A stretch of 64,000 bases of DNA from SHVO01 sp041905525 (GTDB taxonomy: Bacteria; Pseudomonadota; Alphaproteobacteria; Rhodospirillales; Rhodospirillaceae), in NCBI GenBank assembly GCA_041905525.1, contig JAYRKY010000005.1:145394-209393 (forward strand). Reading direction: 5' to 3'. Numbering within the stretch: the stretch's first letter is position 1; every line of letters starts with the position of its first letter. This document shows, one piece after another, positions 24,111 to 33,314 of the stretch. A program made the position numbers and the translations under genes. Below the pieces are notes generated by a model. The model saw only the letters and a list, made by a program, of their open reading frames with translations. It did no database searches and was not told the DNA's origin.

Positions 24111-25412
24111 TTGGACTCCATCCGTATCAACGGCGGCATTCCCCTCCACGGCGAAATCGTCATCGGCGGCGCCAAGAACGCGGCCTTGCCACTCATGGCA
24201 GCGGCGCTGCTGACGGACCAGCCCCTGACGCTGACGAACATGCCGGAGCTTGCCGACATCGGCACGATGGCAAACCTTCTTCGCCAGCACGGCGTACGCG
24301 TTGATCGCTCCGATTTCGGCGCCGGCAGCAATATCGCCGAAGCCGGCCCCACCGGCCGAACCATGACTCTGACGGCCGATAAGATCACCAGCATCACCGC
24401 GCCCTATGACCTAGTGCGGCGCATGCGTGCGTCCGTGCTCGTTCTGGGTCCCTTGGTTGCGCGCATGGGCGAGGCGAAGGTGTCGCTGCCCGGGGGCTGC
24501 GCGATCGGCACCCGTCCGGTCGATTTGCATCTGAAGGCCCTGGAGGCACTCGGCGCGAAGATCGAAGTCCAGGCGGGGTACATCCACGCGACCGCCCCGG
24601 GCGGTCTGAAGGGCGCGAACATCGTTTTCCCGAAGGTCACGGTCGGCGGAACGGAAAATCTTTTGATGGCGGCCGCCTTGGCCAAGGGTGACACGGTTCT
24701 CGAGAATGCCGCGCGGGAACCGGAAATCTCCAATCTTGCCGAATGTCTCAACGCCATGGGCGCCGACATCAGCGGCATCGGCTCCGGCACACTCCGCATC
24801 CGCGGCGTCTCGTCGCTGCGTGCGGCGCGCGTGCCGGTGATCGCCGACCGCATTGAAACGGGCACCTACGCCATCGCGGCGGCGATTACGCGCGGCAAGG
24901 TCAAACTCACCGGCACACGCTATGAGCTCTTGGAATCCGTCTTCGCGGTTATGCGGCAAGCCGGCTGCACGGTCGAGGCCGGCGATAACTCGGTCACCGT
25001 TTCGGTCGAGAACGATCTTGTCGGCGTCGATGTCATGACCGAGCCCTATCCCGGCTTTCCGACGGATATGCAGGCGCAATGGATGGCTTTGATGGCCACC
25101 GCGAACGGCGCGTCGATGATCACGGAAACGATCTTTGAAAATCGCTTCATGCATGTGCCGGAACTGACCCGCTTCGGCGCCGAGGTCAATGTGCACGGCT
25201 CGTCGGCGATCGTGCGCGGGCGCAAGAAGCTTTCGGGCGCTCCGGTGATGGCAACCGATCTGCGCGCCTCGGTCTCGCTGATTCTCGCCGGCCTCGCCGC
25301 CGAGGGCGAAACGCTTGTGAATCGTGTTTATCACCTCGATCGGGGCTATGAGCGCCTCGAGGAAAAGCTCGGCGCCTGCGGGGCGCGTATCGAGCGCATC
25401 TCCGGCGGCTAG
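24111..25412 (+). CDS. murA: UDP-N-acetylglucosamine 1-carboxyvinyltransferase
   Basis: A 433-residue enzyme of the first committed step of peptidoglycan synthesis, transferring enolpyruvate from PEP to UDP-GlcNAc. The start codon is TTG (MDSIRINGG), which matches the family N-terminus, with GAGAAGAAA as a ribosome site. IGGAKNAALPLMAAALL, the catalytic Cys loop LPGGCAIGTRPVDLHL (Cys about 120) and FPTDMQAQWMA are present. Because the fosfomycin target Cys is intact, intrinsic target-based resistance is not predicted. It begins a block UPF0262, phosphatase, infA, maf. Confidence 0.97.
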   Translation: MDSIRINGGIPLHGEIVIGGAKNAALPLMAAALLTDQPLTLTNMPELADIGTMANLLRQHGVRVDRSDFGAGSNIAEAGPTGRTMTLTADKITSITAPYDLVRRMRASVLVLGPLVARMGEAKVSLPGGCAIGTRPVDLHLKALEALGAKIEVQAGYIHATAPGGLKGANIVFPKVTVGGTENLLMAAALAKGDTVLENAAREPEISNLAECLNAMGADISGIGSGTLRIRGVSSLRAARVPVIADRIETGTYAIAAAITRGKVKLTGTRYELLESVFAVMRQAGCTVEAGDNSVTVSVENDLVGVDVMTEPYPGFPTDMQAQWMALMATANGASMITETIFENRFMHVPELTRFGAEVNVHGSSAIVRGRKKLSGAPVMATDLRASVSLILAGLAAEGETLVNRVYHLDRGYERLEEKLGACGARIERISGG

Positions 25413-25512
25413 CCAGACACGCGCATGGGTTTTCCGGCCGCCCGTTTCCAACCGTCCGAAGCCCTCCGCCTGGTGAGCGAACGGCCGTGCGGCGGCCGGA
25501 CACCCAAGCACC

Positions 25513-26001
25513 ATGACGGATAGCCCGCGCGCGCGGTCCATTGTTCGGATCGAACTCGACGAGCGCTCGTTTTTGCGCCGCCGGCCGGAGGTCGAGCACG
25601 AGCGCGAAGTGGCGCTCTTCGACCTTCTCGAAGAGAACACCTTTAACCTGAAGGGCGAGGGCAGTTGCCCCGGGCCTTATCACTTGCGGCTCGCGCTTCG
25701 CGAAGATCGTCTCATCTTCGATTTAAGGGACACGGCCGACGTTCCTCAAAAGGAACTGGTCCTTCCGGTCAGGCCGTTTCGCATGGTGATCAAAGACTAT
25801 TTTCTTGTCTGCGAAAGTTACTTCGACGCGATCAAGACCTCCTCCCCATCGCAAATCGAAGCCATCGATATGGGCCGGCGCGCGCTCCATAACGAAGGCG
25901 CCCAGATGCTGGAGGAAAGGTTGCGCGAGCATGTCGAACTCGATTACGTGACCTCGCGCCGATTCTTTACCCTGCTCTGCATTCTCCATATGAGGGGATG
26001 A
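25513..26001 (+). CDS. UPF0262 family protein
   Basis: A 162-residue alphaproteobacterial protein of unknown function. Family blocks are REVALFDLLEENTF, GPYHLRLALREDRLIFDL and the helical HNEGAQMLEERLREHVELDYVTSRRFFTLLCILHMRG end. It has no signal peptide or membrane helix. In many relatives a DUF2948 gene and hisD lie between murA and this gene. Here only 100 bp separate them and neither is present. It precedes the phosphatase gene by 56 bp. Confidence 0.88.
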   Translation: MTDSPRARSIVRIELDERSFLRRRPEVEHEREVALFDLLEENTFNLKGEGSCPGPYHLRLALREDRLIFDLRDTADVPQKELVLPVRPFRMVIKDYFLVCESYFDAIKTSSPSQIEAIDMGRRALHNEGAQMLEERLREHVELDYVTSRRFFTLLCILHMRG

Positions 26002-26057
26002 TGACGCGTCGGGTCATTGCGCTCGCGAGACTATTGGCAGGGGGGTGGGTCTAGGCC

Positions 26058-26489
26058 ATGCAAGTCCTGCCCAGCGCAGTGTTGTTCTGCTGCAACCTCA
26101 ACGAGGTTCGCTCACCGATGGCGGAGGGAATCCTGAAGCGATTCCACGGTAGCCGGATTTTTGTCGATTCCGCCGGTGTCCAGCAGGGCGGGCAAGATCC
26201 CTTCATGGTCGAAGTCATGCGCGAGATTGGGGTCGATATGTCTCGTCACCAGCCTAAGACAATCGAGTCCTTGGATGCCGACGCCTTCGAGCTGGTCATT
26301 GCATTGTCGCCGCAGGCCAAACACCGCGCCGAGGACCTGACCCGCTATACCCATTGCGATGTGAAAACCTGGGACATCCCCGATCCCACCCGCGCCGAAG
26401 GCAATCGCACCGCGCGCCTCGCCGCTTATCGCCAGGTGCGGGATCTCATCCAGGCCAAAATCCTCGAGCTCTTTCCCCGGGAGGATTGA
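26058..26489 (+). CDS. Low-molecular-weight protein-tyrosine phosphatase
   Basis: A 143-residue LMW-PTP/arsenate-reductase fold protein. The P-loop is CNLNEVRSPMAEG (Cys13-X5-Arg19), and the DPTR segment (IPDPTRAEGN, about 113) supplies the general-acid Asp. The second P-loop cysteine found in many LMW phosphatases is Val18 here, though a neighbouring Cys12 precedes the nucleophile. It lies between UPF0262 and infA on one strand, a conserved alphaproteobacterial order. Its substrates are unknown. Confidence 0.9.
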   Translation: MQVLPSAVLFCCNLNEVRSPMAEGILKRFHGSRIFVDSAGVQQGGQDPFMVEVMREIGVDMSRHQPKTIESLDADAFELVIALSPQAKHRAEDLTRYTHCDVKTWDIPDPTRAEGNRTARLAAYRQVRDLIQAKILELFPRED

Positions 26490-26577
26490 GCCGTCCCGCT
26501 CGCTCGCTAAATCCGTCTTGACCGGACAAAGGCGGATTCGCAAATTTCCGCCGGGCGACCTTTAAGGGATTGGGGGT

Positions 26578-26796
26578 ATGACGAAAGAAGATATGATCGA
26601 GTTCCCGGGCACCGTGACGGAGTTGCTTCCAAACGCCATGTTTCGGGTAAAGCTGGATAACGAACACGAGGTCCTTGCCCACACGTCAGGCAAGATGCGC
26701 AAGAACCGCATCCGCGTTCTTGCCGGAGACCGGGTGAACGTCGAAATGACACCGTACGATCTCACCAAGGGGCGCATCACATTCCGCTTCAAATGA
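26578..26796 (+). CDS. infA: Translation initiation factor IF-1
   Basis: A 72-residue S1/OB-fold protein that binds the A site of the 30S subunit with IF-2 and IF-3. The family sequence is nearly canonical: KEDMIEFPGTVTELLPNAMFRV, HTSGKMRKNRIRVLAGDRV and EMTPYDLTKGRITFR. Length is exactly typical. It is 10 bp ahead of maf, so the two are probably cotranscribed. Confidence 0.98.
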   Translation: MTKEDMIEFPGTVTELLPNAMFRVKLDNEHEVLAHTSGKMRKNRIRVLAGDRVNVEMTPYDLTKGRITFRFK

Positions 26797-26806
26797 CATT
26801 CCACGC

Positions 26807-27376
26807 ATGACGCATTTTGTCCTCGCGTCGGCGTCGCCGCGCCGCCTGCATCTACTCGAGCAGATCGGCCGCAAACCCGACCTTGTATCCCCTTGCGACA
26901 TTGACGAGACGCCGCAAGCGGCAGAAACGCCGCGCGCTTTGGCGGAAAGGCTTTGCCGTGCCAAGGCGCGGGTCGCCGCCGCCGCACACCCCGGGGCGCT
27001 CATTCTGGCCGCCGACACCGTGGTCGGCGCGGGGCGGCGGATTCTGGATAAGACCGACGACGAGGTGCGCGCGCGCAAAATTCTCGAGCTGCTGTCCGGC
27101 CGAAGGCACCGCGTCTTTGGGGGGGTCGCGGTCGTGTCCCCAAAGGGTAAAATCGCCTCGCGCGTTGTTGTCACCCAGGTCGCGTTCAAGCGTCTAAGCG
27201 GCGCGGAGATCGATGCTTATCTCGCGACCGGCGAGTGGCGCGGCAAAGCCGGAGCTTATGGCATCCAGGGACATGCGGGCGCATTCGTGCCGTGGATCAA
27301 CGGCTCCTACACCAACATCGTCGGATTATGCGTGCATACGGCCGAGAAGCTGATCACGGCCGCTGCGTTTAATTGA
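26807..27376 (+). CDS. maf: Maf-family nucleotide pyrophosphatase
   Basis: A 189-residue house-cleaning enzyme that hydrolyses non-canonical or pyrimidine nucleoside triphosphates. The N-terminal signature FVLASASPRRLHLLEQIG, ILAADTVVG (catalytic Asp) and the GKAGAYGIQG block are present. It follows infA by 10 bp. The usual next genes in alphaproteobacteria (an RNase E/G family gene and yacG) are absent: a convergent methyltransferase of the glycan island begins instead, overlapping maf's stop by eight bases. Confidence 0.95.
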   Translation: MTHFVLASASPRRLHLLEQIGRKPDLVSPCDIDETPQAAETPRALAERLCRAKARVAAAAHPGALILAADTVVGAGRRILDKTDDEVRARKILELLSGRRHRVFGGVAVVSPKGKIASRVVVTQVAFKRLSGAEIDAYLATGEWRGKAGAYGIQGHAGAFVPWINGSYTNIVGLCVHTAEKLITAAAFN

Positions 27377-28382
27377 ACGCGAAACCGATCCCCGCTCCGG
27401 CGTACCAGTGCGACGCGGGTTCTTCCCGGAAAAACAGGAACCGGCGGCCGGTCTCCGCGGCAAAACGCGTCAGTTTGTCGGTGACGTGGGAGTTATCGCC
27501 GATCACGATGCTTTGGGCGTGAAGCAGCGGCGCAATCGTCCGGTACTCCGCCTCTTCATAGGCGGCGCTGTGATCGCTGTCGTTGATGAAGAGATCGATG
27601 GGTTGCGTGAGCGTGCGGAGCGAAGCGATCGAGTCGCCGATCATCACACCACCATGCGCGGCATAAGGCCCGCCGAGCAGGTAACCCGCCTGAGGATTGA
27701 TATCCGTACCGATATAACGACCGGCATGGCCGTCGGCCGCATTGCGCTTCAGCGCGGCGCAGAGCAAAAGGGCGCCGTGTCCTTTGTCGACGCCGGTCTC
27801 TACCACCAATCGTGGTTTGAGGGCTCGCACCGTCGCGTACCAACCGAGGCGGCGTGACCATCTTGGCGCTGGATCTGCAAGGGCCGTCATCTCGGGCGGT
27901 AGCGCGGCGATTGTCTTGGCATAATGCGCTGCCAGCTCCACATCCGTCGCCGGCTCCGCAAGGTAACTTTCGATGTCGGCGGCCGGCTTTCCGGTCACGA
28001 TGGAAACCATCGCGGCGAGATGGGCCATGTTGAGGGACGTGAGGTCGTACGTGAAGTTCGTGTCCTCGCGGGACCTCACCAACCATTCGACAAAGGCTTG
28101 CACCCGGCGCCCGACCGTCTTCGACGATGCGAGGGCGCGGGGCGCCAAACGCTGCAGGCGAACGGCCATACCGCGCGGCTGAGTCCCCGCCGGCATCGCG
28201 CCGGCGGCGCAGAGCGTGCCTAAAGTTTCCCGTAAGACCGGATCTCCAGTCTTTACGATTGCGGTGAAGCTCACCGGCTCATCGGGCGGCGCATATACGA
28301 GACTGATCGTCCCGTCCTCCGGGGCAAGGCTGACCTCAACCGATCTTCCTGGATCCGTGACCGTAAATCGCGACGCGCTCAT
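27369..28382 (-). CDS. Class I SAM-dependent methyltransferase
   Basis: A 337-residue protein. The start at 28382 overlaps the stop of the upstream FkbM gene by four bases (ATGA), so translation is coupled. The N-terminal 150 residues show no clear family. Residues about 175-330 are a Rossmann methyltransferase of the Methyltransf_24 type: LVVETGVDKGHGALLLCAAL (motif I), YIGTDINPQAGY and DLFINDSDHSAAYEEAEY. It probably methylates a sugar or a sugar-acid at the surface polysaccharide assembly step. Acceptor unknown. Confidence 0.8.
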   Translation of the reverse strand: MSASRFTVTDPGRSVEVSLAPEDGTISLVYAPPDEPVSFTAIVKTGDPVLRETLGTLCAAGAMPAGTQPRGMAVRLQRLAPRALASSKTVGRRVQAFVEWLVRSREDTNFTYDLTSLNMAHLAAMVSIVTGKPAADIESYLAEPATDVELAAHYAKTIAALPPEMTALADPAPRWSRRLGWYATVRALKPRLVVETGVDKGHGALLLCAALKRNAADGHAGRYIGTDINPQAGYLLGGPYAAHGGVMIGDSIASLRTLTQPIDLFINDSDHSAAYEEAEYRTIAPLLHAQSIVIGDNSHVTDKLTRFAAETGRRFLFFREEPASHWYAGAGIGFAFN

Positions 28383-29152
28383 GGACGCCACGCAAAGACC
28401 GTCAGGATGAATTTTTCCGTGCGGCAATGTTCAAACGGCGGGGGCACGTCGGTGGGCATCCACGTCGCCTGGTGCAAATCTCCCAGGACATAACGGAAGC
28501 CGAGGTCCTCGAGCCGCGCCAGCATATGGCCGATGCGCACCGGGCCGCCGTCCATGGCGTGCACTTCCATCACGATATTGGCGGCATTCTTAAGGCTCTC
28601 GCCGCAATCCTCGATGAGATCGAACTCCGCGCCCTCCACATCAAGCTTCAGCAAGTCGATCGGTTCGCTCAAGAACGACCGGAGGCGCACAGACGGCACC
28701 TTCACGACGCCGGTGTCACCTTCGTTAGCGACATGCCCGGCATCATCGCTGCTCTGCGCGAAGCTGACCCCGTTTTCATGAGTCCACACCGCTGCGGAAA
28801 TGGTCTCGATGTCGGACATGCCGAAGGCGTTAAAATTGGCGCGGCAGATGTCGGCAAGCGCCGCATCGGCTTCGAAAGCTTTGATGCGCGCGGCCGGAAA
28901 CCTCTCCTTGAAGAACATTGAGGCGAGGCCGATGTGTGCGCCGCAGTCGAGGATGACGGGGGCGGCGGTCGCCGCGCGGAAATTGTAAAGCCGCTGGCCA
29001 AAGATCTGACGGATCTGGTGATAGAAGCTGTGGAGGTCGGCATATTGGATAACCCGGCTCCCGGCCATAAACATGCCGGGTTTGCGCCGCGGCCATGTGG
29101 TCACGAGCTGCGTCAGGTTTGCCGCGATATCGAGAAGCTGAGGTGTCAACAT
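28379..29152 (-). CDS. FkbM-family methyltransferase
   Basis: A 257-residue SAM-dependent methyltransferase of the FkbM group. Motif I is VILDCGAHIGLASMFFKERFP (about 68-85), followed by KAFEADAALADICRANF and the family block LLKLDVEGAEFDLIEDCG (about 168). FkbM enzymes typically O-methylate hydroxyls on polyketides or sugars. It is first in a two-gene leftward unit and divergent from the glycosyltransferase at 29212, with 59 AT-rich bases between. Confidence 0.87.
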   Translation of the reverse strand: MLTPQLLDIAANLTQLVTTWPRRKPGMFMAGSRVIQYADLHSFYHQIRQIFGQRLYNFRAATAAPVILDCGAHIGLASMFFKERFPAARIKAFEADAALADICRANFNAFGMSDIETISAAVWTHENGVSFAQSSDDAGHVANEGDTGVVKVPSVRLRSFLSEPIDLLKLDVEGAEFDLIEDCGESLKNAANIVMEVHAMDGGPVRIGHMLARLEDLGFRYVLGDLHQATWMPTDVPPPFEHCRTEKFILTVFAWRP

Positions 29153-29211
29153 CCGCGCGTTTGGACAAGTTGCGTCGGATTAATCGTTTAGACACCTTTA
29201 GTTAATTATAT

Positions 29212-30366
29212 ATGAGTCCTCGCGTCTCCCCGCTCTGGGTGGCGCCAATCGGCATTTCCACGGCCCAGTTGAGGCGTCTCGTGCCCCGTTTCCTTCAGGT
29301 CAATACTTTCTATCCGGACTACCTGATGGACTTCTATGCGGCGCGCCCGCAGTTGGAACATGCGTCCTACGAGACACAGATGGACGCGCTCCTCGACGAC
29401 GAATTCTCGGGTACGCATATCTGGACACGCCCCCTGAAAGCGCACGGCTTTGAAACGTTGAATGTGATTGCGAACAATCCTTTCACACAGCGGGCATGGC
29501 TGCGCGAGCATGGCTATCCGGTCGGCGACAAAGTGGACTCTGCCTTCGCGACACTGAGACAGATTCACGACTTCGCACCCGACGTCTTTTACACGAACGA
29601 TGTGGCGACCTTTCATTCCGGTTTTCTCCGCGCCGTGGAAAAGCGTCCTCGAGTCATCGCTGGGTGGCGTGGCTTCCCGCTTCCCGCAGGATCAGATCTA
29701 TCAAGTTATGACCTCATTCTGACAAGTTTCGATAGGATGTTCACGGAGGCTGCGTCAAAGGGTGCGCGACACGTCGAACGCTTCCACCCAGGATTTCCCG
29801 ACGAGTCCCCAGTGCTGCATGAACCGCGCGAGATCAAATTCGATGTGGTTCTGTCGGGCTCCGTAACGACGCAGCACCTGCGCCGCATCCAGCTCATCAA
29901 TATGATCATTGAAATGAGCCGGGAGGCTCCGGGATTCTCGGTCGGTCTCTTTACGCCTCGGCCGCAGCCGCTGTCGCAAGCGGCGCAAGCGATCAACAGA
30001 GGCGCGCGCTGGGGGCTCGAAATGCTCCGCACGATCAGGAGCGGCCGTATCCTGGTCAACATCGATGTCGACGCCTTCGATGGGCAACCGCCGAATATGC
30101 GACTAATCGAAGCGACGGGGGCAGGAGCATTCCTCCTGACAACACATCATCCGGAGCTTGCCAACTTCTTCGAGCCTGGCGAGGAAATCGAGACGTTCCG
30201 CACGCCGCAAGAGCTCTTTTCGAAGATCAACTATTACCTGGCGATGCCCGAGCGCGCGGACGAGATCGCGCGGCGCGGCCAGGAACGGTGTGTGCGCGAA
30301 CATTCGCGCTCGGCCCGGGCCGCATGGTTCGCCGACATCATGCGCAAGGCCCTGGAGCGCGCATGA
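29212..30366 (+). CDS. CgeB-like glycosyltransferase
   Basis: A 384-residue cytosolic glycosyltransferase of the GT-B type. The C-terminal half has the CgeB/Glyco_trans_1_2 layout: DVVLSGSVTTQHL, ILVNIDVDAFDGQPPNMRLIEATGAGAFLLTTHHPEL and EIETFRTPQELFSKINYYL. The N-terminal half (FYTNDVATFHSG) is the acceptor domain. The ATG at 29212 follows TTAATTATAT with no ribosome site, so it may be leaderless. It overlaps the next glycosyltransferase by four bases. Sugar specificity is unknown. Confidence 0.85.
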   Translation: MSPRVSPLWVAPIGISTAQLRRLVPRFLQVNTFYPDYLMDFYAARPQLEHASYETQMDALLDDEFSGTHIWTRPLKAHGFETLNVIANNPFTQRAWLREHGYPVGDKVDSAFATLRQIHDFAPDVFYTNDVATFHSGFLRAVEKRPRVIAGWRGFPLPAGSDLSSYDLILTSFDRMFTEAASKGARHVERFHPGFPDESPVLHEPREIKFDVVLSGSVTTQHLRRIQLINMIIEMSREAPGFSVGLFTPRPQPLSQAAQAINRGARWGLEMLRTIRSGRILVNIDVDAFDGQPPNMRLIEATGAGAFLLTTHHPELANFFEPGEEIETFRTPQELFSKINYYLAMPERADEIARRGQERCVREHSRSARAAWFADIMRKALERA

Positions 30367-31268
30367 TGGCCACGAAAATTTCCCTCATAACCCCGACGTT
30401 TAACCGCGCCTCCACCCTCGCTGCCACCTTCGCATCGTTGGAAGCGCAGCGTGGGCGCTTCGATCTTCAGTACGTGGTGATCGACGGCGGTTCCACCGAT
30501 GGAACGCTCGAATTGATCAATGCGAAAAAGCGCCTGATCAGCGATTGGGTCTCGGAGCCGGACGGCGGAATGTATGACGCAATCGCGAAAGGCTTCGCGC
30601 GAGCCGACGGCGACATCCTCGGCTGGTTGAACAGCGATGATACGCTGTTCCCATGGGCCTTCGACGTGATTACGCGCATATTCGAGGACGTGCCGCAGAT
30701 CCAATGGATCAGCACGTTGACGCAAGCGGCGATCGATGCGGATGGAGACATCCGCTACTTGCGCAAAGTTCCCGGCTACGCGCAGCAGGCCTTCTTCGAT
30801 GGGGTCTACTTTGGCTTTGGCGGCGCCGGCGATCTGCATGCCACCGACTTCATTCAACAGGAATCGACTTTCTTTCGCCGTAGCTTGTGGGAGCGCGTCG
30901 GCGAACTCGCCCTGCGCAGCCAGTCTTTGGCGGGCGATTTCGCATTGTGGACGGCGTTCATGGCGGAGGCGCCCTTGATTGGTGTTGATGCGCCCCTAGG
31001 CGCTTTTCGTATTCACAGTGCGGGCCAACTCAGCCGTGGACAGCGCGAGAAGTATGTGGACCAATGCAAATCGGCGCTGGGGGCGGCGCGAGCCAAGTTG
31101 AAATATGCGCCCCGCGCGATCGAAGGGGCGGCCACATACACCGGCTTCTATGCCGAGAAGCGTGCGCCGGAACAGGAACGAAGTTCCTGGCACGTTGTGG
31201 AACGGCCTTTTCACGTTCTTCCGCGCGGCGACCTCAAGACCGCGCTTAACCAGCGGCTCGTATTCTAG
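30363..31268 (+). CDS. Family 2 glycosyltransferase
   Basis: A 301-residue GT-A enzyme. The start ATG at 30363 overlaps the previous stop (ATGA). N-terminal motifs are ISLITPTFNRASTLAATFASL, DGGSTDGTLELI (nucleotide site), the GWLNSDDTL metal DxD-like block and the QQESTFFRR acceptor loop, all in residues about 5-180. No membrane helix is present, so the acceptor is probably a lipid-linked intermediate on the cytosolic face. It is the middle gene of a rightward operon 29212-33314. Confidence 0.9.
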   Translation: MMATKISLITPTFNRASTLAATFASLEAQRGRFDLQYVVIDGGSTDGTLELINAKKRLISDWVSEPDGGMYDAIAKGFARADGDILGWLNSDDTLFPWAFDVITRIFEDVPQIQWISTLTQAAIDADGDIRYLRKVPGYAQQAFFDGVYFGFGGAGDLHATDFIQQESTFFRRSLWERVGELALRSQSLAGDFALWTAFMAEAPLIGVDAPLGAFRIHSAGQLSRGQREKYVDQCKSALGAARAKLKYAPRAIEGAATYTGFYAEKRAPEQERSSWHVVERPFHVLPRGDLKTALNQRLVF

Positions 31269-31280
31269 GGGGAACAACTC

Positions 31281-32021
31281 GTGGATATACCGAAACCGGC
31301 GGCTGAGCGGATGATGTGGGCGATGATGGAATCCGCCAAGGATTTCGCTGAGGCCAACCCTGAACGCTTCTCCAAGTTTGCCCTTTCCCACCGCAATGCG
31401 CTGCTTCGGATCAAAAAGCGGGGCGTAAGCGTCGCAACGATCATCGACCTTGGCGCTGCGCGTGGCGAATGGTCGAAGATGGCGCGCACTGTCTTCACGG
31501 ACGCCAAGGCGCATTTGATTGAGGCGAATCACCATTGGGAACGTGAGCTTCACCAGCTGGCGGCGGACCCGGCCTACAGCTATGTGATTGCCGCCGCGGG
31601 GCCGTCCAAGGGTGTCGGTCACTTCCAGTTTTCGCCCGATCCCTTCGGAGGCGCCGGCACGTCCGCGGACGATCCCAAGGGTGTCCGGGTGCCCCAGATC
31701 AGCGTCGACGGTGAGATCGCGGAGAAGGGGCTTCAGGGCCCGATCCTTCTGAAGTTCGATACCCACGGCTTCGAGCGCGAGATCCTTAAGGGCTGCACCG
31801 AGACCTTGAAGTCCACTAGTCTGATCGTGATCGAGGCCTATAACTTCGGCCCGCGCGAGAAGCGCTTCGCCGCCATGCTCGATCTTCTCGAGGACATGGG
31901 GTTCCGATGCATTGACATCGGGGAGCCATTGTTTCGCGACTATGACCGCAGCTTTTGGCAGATGGACTTTTTCCTGGTGCCGGCGGACCGATCCGAATTT
32001 CAGTACGGCTCCTTCAAGTAA
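31281..32021 (+). CDS. FkbM-family methyltransferase
   Basis: A 246-residue FkbM-type enzyme. The start is GTG with a clear AGGGGG ribosome site. Motif I is IIDLGAARGEWSKMA (about 53-67), and LLKFDTHGFEREILKG (about 153) replaces the more common LDVEG block. It is 12 bp after the GT2 gene and 9 bp before a GT4 gene, so it acts in the same glycan pathway. Sugar O-methylation is inferred. Confidence 0.87.
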   Translation: MDIPKPAAERMMWAMMESAKDFAEANPERFSKFALSHRNALLRIKKRGVSVATIIDLGAARGEWSKMARTVFTDAKAHLIEANHHWERELHQLAADPAYSYVIAAAGPSKGVGHFQFSPDPFGGAGTSADDPKGVRVPQISVDGEIAEKGLQGPILLKFDTHGFEREILKGCTETLKSTSLIVIEAYNFGPREKRFAAMLDLLEDMGFRCIDIGEPLFRDYDRSFWQMDFFLVPADRSEFQYGSFK

Positions 32022-32030
32022 TCCACGCCC

Positions 32031-33314
32031 TTGCGCATCGTTCAGATCAACACGCTGGATGTCCAAGGTGGCGCCGCCCGCGCCGCTTACCGTTTGCATC
32101 GCGGCCTTGTTTCCATCGGCGCGAACAGCACGTATTTCGTGCGCGAGAAGAGGACCCGGGACGATACGGTCCGCAAGTTCATTCCCGACCCCTCACCGGT
32201 GGCCATTGCGCATCGCGCGGCGGAGAAGGCCGCGCTCGAAACGGCGTATGACGCCTACAAGGCAACTCGCAGCCCCGATATCGAGCAGTTCAGCCAGGAG
32301 CGCGTAGACGGGGACGAGAATTTCTTCATCCAGCGCCCGCGTGCCGAGATCATCAATCTTCACTGGGTGGCGGGTTTCGTCGACTACCACTTGTTCTTTA
32401 CGCCGGAGCGAATCGACGTGCCGGTCGTCTGGACCCTGCACGATATGAACCCCTTCACCGGAGGCTGCCATTTCGACCAGGGGTGCGGACGCTTCCGGAC
32501 CCGGTGCGGGCAGTGCCCCCTCCTGGGCTCCAGCGAAGGTGAGGATCTCACCACGCGGATTTTCGACGCAAAAAGCAAAATCTTCGCCAAGTGGCCGGCC
32601 GAAAAACTGCACATCGTGGCGCCGAGTCATTGGCTGGTCGGAGAAGCCAAATCGAGCGCGCTCTTCGGCAAGTATGACGGGACGTGCATTCCCAACAGCA
32701 TCGAAATCGATCTATTCAAGCCCATGGACAAGATGGCGGCCCGGGCGGCGCTGGGTCTGCCGCTAAACGCTCGGATCGTTTTGTTCATGTCCCACCAGGT
32801 GAGCCTGGCACGCAAAGGATTTCGCGAACTGGTCCAAGCGTTGTCGTTGCTGCCGGACACGCGCGATCTGGTCTTGATCGGTGTCGGTGACAAGACGAAT
32901 GTCGCTATTGATTCGCCGGTGCGAATCGCCATGGTGAACTATGTCGGCGATGACGCAACAGTCGCCGCGCTTTACAGCGCCGCGGACATCACCGCCGTTC
33001 CATCGCAGCAGGACAATCTACCGAACACGATGCTGGAATCGATGAGCTGCGGCACTCCTGTCGTTGGGTTTGACGTGGGCGGCATTCCCGACATGGTGAA
33101 AGAGGGAGACACGGGATTCCTCGCGCCTGCCGGAAGTATCCCGGGCCTGGGAGCCGCGTTCATGACGGCCTTCTCCGACAAGGAGCGGCTCCAGGAATGC
33201 GGACGGCGCGCCCGCGCCCGCGTTGAGCGTCATCATTCTCCGGAGGTGCAGGCGAAAGCGTATCTCGCTCTTTACGAGCGCATCCTTGAAAACGCGGCGC
33301 GTTCCGCCCGCTAG
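32031..33314 (+). CDS. Family 4 glycosyltransferase
   Basis: A 427-residue GT-B enzyme of the WcaC/WcaL type. The start is TTG, chosen because MRIVQINTLDVQGGAARAAYRL is the standard opening and no ATG fits. Blocks include WTLHDMNPFTGGCHF with a Cys-rich loop (GCGRFRTRCGQC, about 145-157), PNSIEIDLFKP, and the nucleotide-binding EX7E region PSQQDNLPNTMLESMSCGTPVVGF. The stop shares a CTAG with the convergent methyltransferase. It ends the rightward glycan operon. Confidence 0.92.
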   Translation: MRIVQINTLDVQGGAARAAYRLHRGLVSIGANSTYFVREKRTRDDTVRKFIPDPSPVAIAHRAAEKAALETAYDAYKATRSPDIEQFSQERVDGDENFFIQRPRAEIINLHWVAGFVDYHLFFTPERIDVPVVWTLHDMNPFTGGCHFDQGCGRFRTRCGQCPLLGSSEGEDLTTRIFDAKSKIFAKWPAEKLHIVAPSHWLVGEAKSSALFGKYDGTCIPNSIEIDLFKPMDKMAARAALGLPLNARIVLFMSHQVSLARKGFRELVQALSLLPDTRDLVLIGVGDKTNVAIDSPVRIAMVNYVGDDATVAALYSAADITAVPSQQDNLPNTMLESMSCGTPVVGFDVGGIPDMVKEGDTGFLAPAGSIPGLGAAFMTAFSDKERLQECGRRARARVERHHSPEVQAKAYLALYERILENAARSAR

